From NCBI GenBank assembly GCA_903925515.1, contig CAIYFP010000313.1, forward strand, positions 1-30,613: 30,613 nt of DNA, read 5' to 3'. This stretch comes from an uncultured Verrucomicrobiota bacterium. GTDB lineage: Bacteria; Verrucomicrobiota; Verrucomicrobiia; Limisphaerales; UBA9464. Both the position numbers and the translations under genes were made by a program. The notes under the pieces were generated by a model. The model was given only the letters and a program-made list of their open reading frames with translations, did no database searches and was not told the origin of the DNA. Positions 25,267-30,613 of the stretch are shown piece after piece; the first letter of the stretch is position 1, and every line of letters starts with the position of its first letter.

Positions 25267-26236
25267 GGCGTCGCGGGTTCCTCCTTCCCGTCTTGGCCGG
25301 CCGGGGCTCCACGCGGGTGGGCTCGGCCGTCGCATCCATCCACTTCAACGGCACATGGTTCGTCACCGACAGGTCGAGGGTCCCGATCAGGCGACCACGG
25401 CTCGCCGAGTCCAGGTGCACCGCCTCCCAGCAACCCAGGGCCCGGCGAAAGCCCAACGCCCCCTCGGGCATGCCAAACGTCACGCGCGTCCCAAGCCATG
25501 TCCGCACCTCCATCTCCCCGGCTCGGCTCACGTCCACGCTCACCACGTCCGTCAACGCCGGCAACGCCGAGTCCTCGTAGTCCGCAAGGAAGCGCAGCGC
25601 GGCCCGCACTCCCGGATGCAGGGTGGCCTGCCCCACCACGAACGCCCCCTGCGCCCCCATCAACACCGGCAGGCCCGCCTCCGTCTCGATCACCTCCGGC
25701 GAGGCCTGCCCCTTCTCGAACGGCAGCATCACGTGCCCGGCCTCGTCCAGCAGGTACGCGAAGTCGATGCCCTGCTGGTCCAGGACCCGCGCCCGCGCGA
25801 CCGGAAAGCGTTCCTGCACCCGGATGCGCAACGTCGAGGGCCATTGGCGTTGCACCTCCGCCGCCGCGACCCGCGGATGCCGGAGCAGGCGCGCCCTCAC
25901 CGCCGGGAGGTCCATCGCAAACGTGTTCATCCCCTCGCGCACCCGCGCCTGGCCAAGGATCGCCTCCCGGGACAACGCCCCGTCCGTGGCCACCGTCAGC
26001 TCCCGCAGCGCCAGCGACTCCGTCCGGTGCAGCCAGTGATCCCGGACAAACGAATACCCGGCAACCCCGGCGACGACCAACAACCCCGCCGCCGCCAGCC
26101 TCGCCATGGCCCGGGCCATGCCCCCGAGCCACGCTTCGGCCCCGCCCCCGCTCCTCAGCACCACGTCCAGCTCAACCTCGCGGCCGAGCCGGCGGTTGCT
26201 CCGCCCCCATGGCCAACCTCGCCTCTTCCGCCTCAT
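25259..26236 (-). CDS. ftsQ: Cell-division protein FtsQ/DivIB
   Basis: Bitopic membrane protein of 325 aa in the FtsQBL complex. It has a basic cytoplasmic N-terminus of about 45 residues, one membrane segment (about 46-60, ARLAAAGLLVVAGVAGYSF), and a periplasmic POTRA domain (about 74-145: LALRELTVATDGALSREAIL, then VQRQWPSTLRIRVQERFPVA). A beta-rich domain and a basic Pro/Arg-rich tail follow. The ATG at 26236 makes a 4-nt ATGA overlap with ddl. Sequence conservation of this family is low, so the call leans on the POTRA pattern plus its place between ddl and ftsA. Confidence 0.92.
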   Translation of the reverse strand: MRRKRRGWPWGRSNRRLGREVELDVVLRSGGGAEAWLGGMARAMARLAAAGLLVVAGVAGYSFVRDHWLHRTESLALRELTVATDGALSREAILGQARVREGMNTFAMDLPAVRARLLRHPRVAAAEVQRQWPSTLRIRVQERFPVARARVLDQQGIDFAYLLDEAGHVMLPFEKGQASPEVIETEAGLPVLMGAQGAFVVGQATLHPGVRAALRFLADYEDSALPALTDVVSVDVSRAGEMEVRTWLGTRVTFGMPEGALGFRRALGCWEAVHLDSASRGRLIGTLDLSVTNHVPLKWMDATAEPTRVEPRPAKTGRRNPRRHG

Positions 26237-27144
26237 GGCCGCCCCCCTTCCAACGCCATGGCAAGAAGCCGCGCACACAGCGCCCCGAAGTCCATCCCCG
26301 CCGCCGCCGCCGCCTTGGGCAACAGGCTGGTCTCCGTCATCCCGGGCAGCGTGTTCACCTCGAGCACCACCGGCTGCCCGTCCCCGCGGACCATCACGTC
26401 CACGCGCGCGTAATCCCGTCCGCCCACCGCCCGGAACGCCCCCAGCGCCGCGCCCTGGATCGCCGCCGTCACGTCGGCCGCGAACTCCGCCGGGCAGAAG
26501 TACTCGGTCGCCCCGGGCGTGTACTTGTTCCGGTAGTCGTAGGCGCCCGCCCTGGGCCGGACCTCCACCACCGGCAACGCGCGCCCATCAAGGATCCCGA
26601 CCGTCGTCTCGCGCCCGCCCACGCGCTCCTCCATCAGCACCTCCGCCCCATGGCGCCATGCCTCGGAAAGGGCACCGCGAAGGCCGCTCGGCTCGTCCAC
26701 GAACTGCAACCCCACGCTGCTTCCCTGCCGCGTCGGCTTCAGGACCACCGGCGGGGCCCACCCCTCCGGCCAGCCCACGGCATCCCCCTCGTGAAACACA
26801 TGCCCGCGCGCCACGGGAATGCCCGCCGCCCTGCACGCACGGCGCGTCAGCTCCTTGTCGAAGGCCACCCGGGACGCCTCAACCCCGCAACCGGTATAAG
26901 GCACGCCCAACGCCTCCAGCTCCTCCTGGACCCGACCGTCCTCCCCGTAGGTCCCGTGCAACGCAAGGAACGCCACGGCCGTCCCCTCCGGCAGGCGCAG
27001 CCGCCCGGGCTCCGGGTCCACCTCCACCACGTCGTGCCCCAGCCCCGCCAACGCCCGCGCCACCGCCGCACCCGAACGGAGCGAGACCTCGCGCTCCGCC
27101 GACGGCCCCCCGCGCAACACCGCAACCTTGCCTCGACCCCTCAC
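26233..27144 (-). CDS. ddl: D-alanine--D-alanine ligase
   Basis: ATP-grasp enzyme of 303 aa joining two D-alanines for the peptidoglycan stem peptide. Motifs are GGPSAEREVSLRSG (12-25), ALHGTYGEDGRVQEELEALG, PYTGCGVEASRVAFDK, KPTRQGSSVGLQFV, YDYRNKYTPGATEYFCP and the metal-site segment EVNTLPGMTETSLLPKAA. The first loop has Ser-Ala-Glu-Arg-Glu, as in DdlB types. The start is a GTG at 27144, forming a GTGA overlap with the murB stop. No ATG is available nearby that keeps the first motif. Confidence 0.95.
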   Translation of the reverse strand: MRGRGKVAVLRGGPSAEREVSLRSGAAVARALAGLGHDVVEVDPEPGRLRLPEGTAVAFLALHGTYGEDGRVQEELEALGVPYTGCGVEASRVAFDKELTRRACRAAGIPVARGHVFHEGDAVGWPEGWAPPVVLKPTRQGSSVGLQFVDEPSGLRGALSEAWRHGAEVLMEERVGGRETTVGILDGRALPVVEVRPRAGAYDYRNKYTPGATEYFCPAEFAADVTAAIQGAALGAFRAVGGRDYARVDVMVRGDGQPVVLEVNTLPGMTETSLLPKAAAAAGMDFGALCARLLAMALEGGRP

Positions 27145-28139
27145 TCGGACGCCTCCTCCTCCCCCACGATTTCAACCTCCGGTTCAAGCTCCACCCCGCG
27201 CTCCGCCCACGCCCGCTCGCTCACGCGACGCACCAGCTCCAGCACGTCCGCCGCCTTCGCGCCGCCAAGGTTCACGAGGAAGTTCCCGTGCACGTCCGAC
27301 ACCATCGCGTCCCCGACCCGCATCCCCTTCAGCCCCAGCTCGTCGATCAGGCGTCCGGCCGGAAGGTCGGGCCTCGGGTTCTTGAACGTGCAGCCCGCGC
27401 TCGGTTGCCTTGGCTGGGTGGTCCAGCGCTTGCGGTTGCTTTCCGCGAGCCTTGCCTCGATCTCCGCCCGTCCCGACGCCACCCCGCGCAGCACCGCCCC
27501 CAGCGCCACCCGGCCGCGCAGCAGCGGGCAACCCCGGTACTGGGCCCCGGCCTCGCCCCCGGCCACCTCGTGCACCTGCCCCTGCTCGTCCATCCACCGC
27601 AGGGTCTCCACCACGTCGAACATCCACCCGCCCATCGCCCCGGCATTCATCCGCAACGCCCCGCCCACGCTCCCGGGAATCCCCTCAAGGAACTCCATCC
27701 CGCCCAAACCCGCGTCGCGGGCCGCCATCGCCACCTGCCTCAACGTCGCCCCGGCGCCGCATCGCAGCCGCCCCTCCGCCGCCTCGATCCGCGAGAACGC
27801 GGGCTGCGCCAGCGAGACCACCATGGCCCGCAGCCCGCCGTCGCGGACCAGCAAGTTCGAGCCCCGCCCCAGCACCAACACGGGCACCCCCTGCGCACGC
27901 GCCAACCCCAGCGCCTCGCCAAGGTCCTTCTCCGTTGCCGGCTCCACGTACAGGTCCGCGGGCCCGCCCACGCGCAGCGTCGTCCGCCTCGACATCGGCT
28001 CGTCCCTCCGCAGCACCGAGCCCGGGGACAGCACCCGCGCCATGTCCCGGTGCAGGTCCGCCAGCCGCTCCAGCCATCCCAGCATGGCCGCCAGCCTTCC
28101 CTCGACCGCCTCCCCCGATAGCCTCATCACCCGCTTCAT
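27141..28139 (-). CDS. murB: UDP-N-acetylenolpyruvoylglucosamine reductase
   Basis: FAD enzyme of 332 aa that reduces UDP-GlcNAc-enolpyruvate to UDP-MurNAc. FAD-binding motifs are TTLRVGGPADLYVEP (53-67), LGRGSNLLVRDGG, and GIPGSVGGALRMNAGAMGG (153-171). The short-loop form YRGCPLL (201-207) and SAGCTFKNP (248-256) indicate the type lacking the E. coli insertion. The proton donor, Ser in well-studied MurB proteins, is Cys250 here. The start overlaps the murG stop as ATGA. murC, which normally lies between murG and murB in this cluster, is absent. The first 40 residues are a helical extension before the FAD domain. Confidence 0.95.
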   Translation of the reverse strand: MKRVMRLSGEAVEGRLAAMLGWLERLADLHRDMARVLSPGSVLRRDEPMSRRTTLRVGGPADLYVEPATEKDLGEALGLARAQGVPVLVLGRGSNLLVRDGGLRAMVVSLAQPAFSRIEAAEGRLRCGAGATLRQVAMAARDAGLGGMEFLEGIPGSVGGALRMNAGAMGGWMFDVVETLRWMDEQGQVHEVAGGEAGAQYRGCPLLRGRVALGAVLRGVASGRAEIEARLAESNRKRWTTQPRQPSAGCTFKNPRPDLPAGRLIDELGLKGMRVGDAMVSDVHGNFLVNLGGAKAADVLELVRRVSERAWAERGVELEPEVEIVGEEEASE

Positions 28140-29317
28140 GGGATGCCCCCCGCCGCCCCGGCCACGCCCGGTACATCCACCCGCCGGCAGGCTCCCCCGC
28201 GCACCCCCGCCAACCCTTGCAACCGCTCCGCGATCCGGCGCGCCGCCCCGGGCCGGTGCAGCGCCCGCGCCGCCGCCCCGTGCGCACGCCGCACCGCCTC
28301 GTCGTCCAGCATCCCGCCCAGCACCTCCAGCAGACGCCCCGGCGTCGCGTCGGCCTGCGCCATCACCCGCGACGCCCCCGCCCGCCCGAACACCTCCGCG
28401 TTGACCCGCTGATGGTCGTCCACCGCCGCCGGAAACGGAACCAGCACCGACGCCACGCCCATGGCCGCCAACTCCGCCAACGTGGATGCCCCCGAACGCG
28501 CAACCGCCACCGTCGCCGCCCCGAGGATGACCTCCACCCGGGCCGAGAATGCCTCCACGACGGACCTCGCACCGGCTGCCTCGTGGGCCGCCTGCATCTC
28601 CCCCACGTCACGGTGGCCGCACAGGTGGACGAACTGGAGGCGCGGCCATCGCGCCAGCAGGGCCGGCAACGCCGCCGCGATCGCCCGATTCAGCCCGCTC
28701 GCGCCTTGGCTGCCTCCCATCACCGCCAGCACCGGCCTCCCCGGTTCCAGCCCCAGCTCCTCCCGGCATCGCCCCGCGTCCAACGCCCGGAAGACCTCCC
28801 GCACCGGCGTGCCGGTCACCTCCGCACGCCCCGAGGACCATCGGCCCGCCGCCTCCTCGAACCCCACCATGGCAAGGTCCACCCATCGCGACAGCCACCG
28901 GTTCGCCCGCCCCGGCACCGTGTTGGCCTCGTGCACCGCCGTCGCCGCCCCCATCCATCGCCCCACGATCACAGGCGCGGCCGACGTGAACCCGCCCATC
29001 CCGAGCACCACGTCCGGACGATCCCCGCGGAACACCCGGCGCGCGGCCAGCAACGCCCGCGCCCCCGCAATCGCAAACCCCGCATGGTTCCCACCCTGCA
29101 AGCCCACCCCGGGAAGCACCCGAACCGCAAGGTCCGCAACCCCGGCCACGGCCTCGCGATCGACCTCCTTCTCGGACACCAGCAACGTGACCCTTGCCCC
29201 GAGCGCTCGCAGCTCGCGCCCAATCGCAAGGCCGGGAAACAAATGCCCCCCCGTCCCGCCGCACGCCACCGCCACATGGACCGGCGCGCTCATGCTCATG
29301 CTCATGCTCATGCTCAT
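28136..29317 (-). CDS. murG: UDP-GlcNAc:lipid I N-acetylglucosaminyltransferase MurG
   Basis: Peripheral membrane glycosyltransferase of up to 393 aa that turns lipid I into lipid II. Seen are CGGTGGHLFPGLAIGREL near the start, GMGGFTSAAPVIVG, HEANTVPGRANRWLSR, VMGGSQGASGLN, and the UDP-GlcNAc-binding SGASTLAELAAMG followed by VPFPAAVDDHQRVNA. The N-terminus is odd: ATGAGC is repeated five times, giving MSMSMSMSMS before APVHVAVACGG. The first of these ATGs (29317) overlaps the ftsW stop as ATGA and is taken as start. The later four, at 29311, 29305, 29299 and 29293, are also in frame. A further in-frame ATG lies at 29332. Confidence 0.95.
   Translation of the reverse strand: MSMSMSMSMSAPVHVAVACGGTGGHLFPGLAIGRELRALGARVTLLVSEKEVDREAVAGVADLAVRVLPGVGLQGGNHAGFAIAGARALLAARRVFRGDRPDVVLGMGGFTSAAPVIVGRWMGAATAVHEANTVPGRANRWLSRWVDLAMVGFEEAAGRWSSGRAEVTGTPVREVFRALDAGRCREELGLEPGRPVLAVMGGSQGASGLNRAIAAALPALLARWPRLQFVHLCGHRDVGEMQAAHEAAGARSVVEAFSARVEVILGAATVAVARSGASTLAELAAMGVASVLVPFPAAVDDHQRVNAEVFGRAGASRVMAQADATPGRLLEVLGGMLDDEAVRRAHGAAARALHRPGAARRIAERLQGLAGVRGGACRRVDVPGVAGAAGGIP
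29288..29317 (-). repeat. Five tandem hexamers (ATGAGC) at the murG start
   Basis: Five perfect 6-bp units give five consecutive in-frame ATG codons. The first unit also supplies the ftsW stop (TGA at 29316-29314). Changes in copy number would keep the reading frame but alter the number of possible start codons and the Met-Ser tail. Confidence 0.9.
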
Positions 29318-30459
29318 GCCGCACCCACCCATTCGTCGTCGGGCTTGAACGGGTTCCCCGGCCGTTGCCGGCTGCGCCGCCCGCCCCCCGGACGCTCGTC
29401 ATCCTCCTCGCCGCCATCGGCCGCCCGCGCCACCGACGCAAGGATGCCGACCATGGCCATCAGCACGACGAGGTTCGATCCGCCCCGGCTCACGAACGGA
29501 AGCGGGATGCCCTTGTTGGGGAGCACGCCCGTCACGACGCCAATGTTGATCGATGCCTGCATGGCAACGAGGAAGGTAATCCCGCAGGCCAGCAACTGGC
29601 CGAACCGGTCCGGTGCACGGGCCGCGATCGTCGCCCCCGCCCACAAAATCACGAGGTAGGCCCCCACCACCCCCAGCGTGAACAGCAACCCCAGCTCCTC
29701 GCCCACCGCCGGGAGGATGAAGTCCGTCCGGAACTCGGGCACCGACAACTTCATCGTGCCCTTGCCAAGGCCCGTCCCCTCAACGCCGCCCGAGCCGAAC
29801 GCCAGGAGCCCGCGCCGCACCTGGTGGTACTCCTTCGGGTTCTGCTCGGGATGCAACCAGGCCCCGATCCGGCCCTGGGCCATCGGGCTGAGGGCGATCA
29901 TCACCGCAATCAAGCCAACCCCCGCCAACGCCGGGCCCGCAATCATCCACCAGCGCGCGCCCGCCACGAGCAGCAGCATGGCCGTCAACGCAAGGAGCAA
30001 CGCCGCCGTCCCGCGGTCGGGCTCGACCAGGACCAAGGCAATCAACGGACCCGCAAGCACAAGGCCGCCCCATGCCGCCGCCCATGCGTCGCGCATCTCC
30101 GAGGCCCGCCGTGCGCCGTGCATCGACAGGACCACGACCAGCGCGAGCTTCGCCAGCTCGGCGGGCTGCACCCCAAGAAGCCAGCGCCGCGCCCCGTTGA
30201 TCTTGGGCCCGAACAGCAGCACCAGCACGAGCATCGCAAGCGTCACGCCAAACAACGGCCATGCCAGCCGCAGCCACCTCCCATGGTCCATGCTCGCCGC
30301 ACCCAGCAAGGCCATCGCGCCAATCCCGCACGCCACCACCTGGCTCGTCATGGCCACGCCCGGCGCCGCGTCCAGCAGCGACGCGCTCGTGAGCACGGTC
30401 AGGCTCAGCGCCACCAACGAGCCCACCGCCAGCAACAGGAGCAGCAACACCGTCTTCAT
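29314..30459 (-). CDS. ftsW: Cell-division SEDS protein FtsW (peptidoglycan polymerase)
   Basis: Integral membrane protein of 381 aa with about ten hydrophobic segments, polymerising lipid II at the septum. SEDS landmarks are NGARRWLLGVQPAELAKLA, the loop EPDRGTAALL, EYHQVRRGLLAFGSGGVEG followed by RTDFILPAVGEELG, and LPNKGIPLPFVSRGGSNLV. In the last motif SRGGSN replaces the more usual SYGGSS. The C-terminal tail is charged (EEDDERPGGGRRSRQRPG). I took the ATG at 30459, which puts MKTVLLLLLLAVGSL at the N-terminus. In-frame starts at 30510 (ATG) and 30516 (GTG) would add 17-19 residues and shorten the gap to the upstream gene to about 25-31 nt. They cannot be excluded. Confidence 0.92.
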   Translation of the reverse strand: MKTVLLLLLLAVGSLVALSLTVLTSASLLDAAPGVAMTSQVVACGIGAMALLGAASMDHGRWLRLAWPLFGVTLAMLVLVLLFGPKINGARRWLLGVQPAELAKLALVVVLSMHGARRASEMRDAWAAAWGGLVLAGPLIALVLVEPDRGTAALLLALTAMLLLVAGARWWMIAGPALAGVGLIAVMIALSPMAQGRIGAWLHPEQNPKEYHQVRRGLLAFGSGGVEGTGLGKGTMKLSVPEFRTDFILPAVGEELGLLFTLGVVGAYLVILWAGATIAARAPDRFGQLLACGITFLVAMQASINIGVVTGVLPNKGIPLPFVSRGGSNLVVLMAMVGILASVARAADGGEEDDERPGGGRRSRQRPGNPFKPDDEWVGAA

Positions 30460-30541
30460 CGTCGCATCCGTCCGCACGTCCCTCGCCCACGCCCGCGCCG
30501 CGCCCCCCATGGACACGGCGCGGGCCTCGTCCCAACCCCCC

Positions 30542-30613
30542 TTACCGTCCGCCGCCCGTGGGCACCGGCGCCACCACCGGCGCCACCACCGGTGCGACTG
30601 CAGGCGCCACCAC
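30542..30613 (-). CDS. 3' end of an unidentified upstream gene with VVAP repeats (partial)
   Basis: An open frame enters from the right edge and ends at a TAA (complement of 30542-30544). The 23 visible residues are repeats of Val-Val-Ala-Pro ending VPTGGGR. It lies directly upstream of ftsW on the same strand, so it is probably the preceding gene of the division/wall cluster with a Pro/Ala/Val-rich C-terminal tail. Such tails are often extracytoplasmic or linker regions. The product cannot be named from this fragment, and the coding call rests on an open frame in repetitive GC-rich DNA. Confidence 0.5.
   Translation of the reverse strand: MVAPAVAPVVAPVVAPVPTGGGR
30561..30613. repeat. 12-bp tandem repeat of GGCGCCACCACC type
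   Basis: About four degenerate copies of a 12-bp unit run to the window edge. They underlie the VVAP repeats of the partial gene read on the minus strand. The array may continue beyond the window. Confidence 0.7.

Noticed and set aside
25498..29659. Long plus-strand open frames opposite the dcw cluster (for example 25498-28404 and 27410-29659)
   Set aside because: Low-complexity Pro/Ala/Arg sequence antisense to ftsQ, ddl, murB, murG and ftsW, whose motifs are unmistakable.
1..30613. tRNA, rRNA, CRISPR array, insertion sequence or prophage
   Set aside because: No cloverleaf-like or rRNA sequence, no spaced repeats, no transposase or integrase and no phage structural gene was seen. The CII-like protein alone does not make a prophage.

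Overview
The window is GC-rich (about 70% by eye) and densely coded. It holds 20 apparently complete protein genes, the 3' end of one more at the right edge, and no RNA gene or mobile element that I can support. The gene families point to a bacterium of the PVC group, most likely Verrucomicrobiota. The indicators are a 'Pirellula/Verrucomicrobium-type' membrane-bound dehydrogenase followed by its heme-binding partner, a CRTAC1/ASPIC-UnbV protein coupled to a CII-like helix-turn-helix protein, and a division and cell-wall (dcw) cluster whose FtsZ is strongly diverged. The lineage is inferred from gene families only, because there is no rRNA.

Left part (1-8.3 kb). A minus-strand pair encodes a secreted dehydrogenase-like beta-propeller protein and a secreted HEAT-repeat/cytochrome c protein. 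A plus-strand conserved hypothetical with clustered cysteines runs divergently from it. Next comes a translationally coupled minus-strand pair: a CPBP (CAAX-like) membrane protease and a fusion of an RluA-type pseudouridine synthase with an RlmI-type RNA methyltransferase. A plus-strand D-lactate dehydrogenase (ldhA) follows.

Middle (8.3-21.3 kb). On the minus strand lie PEP carboxylase (ppc) and a very large secreted GH38-like enzyme with a rhamnogalacturonan-lyase-type N-terminal domain. The phospholipid pair psd-pssA with a LysE-type exporter comes next, joined by ATGA overlaps, and then a CRTAC1 protein overlapped by a CII-like regulator. A plus-strand ArnT-like lipid-linked sugar transferase is divergent from that regulator.

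Right part (21.5-30.6 kb). A minus-strand dcw operon is read in the order (unknown gene end)-ftsW-murG-murB-ddl-ftsQ-ftsA-ftsZ and is followed 31 nt later by a chromate transporter, chrA. Six consecutive genes from ftsW to ftsA are joined by 4- or 8-nt stop/start overlaps. murC is absent from its usual place between murG and murB.

The most notable points are the FtsZ with altered nucleotide-binding and catalytic-loop residues, the missing murC, the Psi-synthase/methyltransferase fusion, and the dehydrogenase/cytochrome pair split inside the HEAT region. Other points are the five tandem in-frame start codons at murG, the regulator-CRTAC1 coupling with a nearby palindrome, and a marked excess of the tetranucleotide CATG. 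I did not find a clear new defence or mobile system. No stretch longer than about 225 bases lacks a gene.
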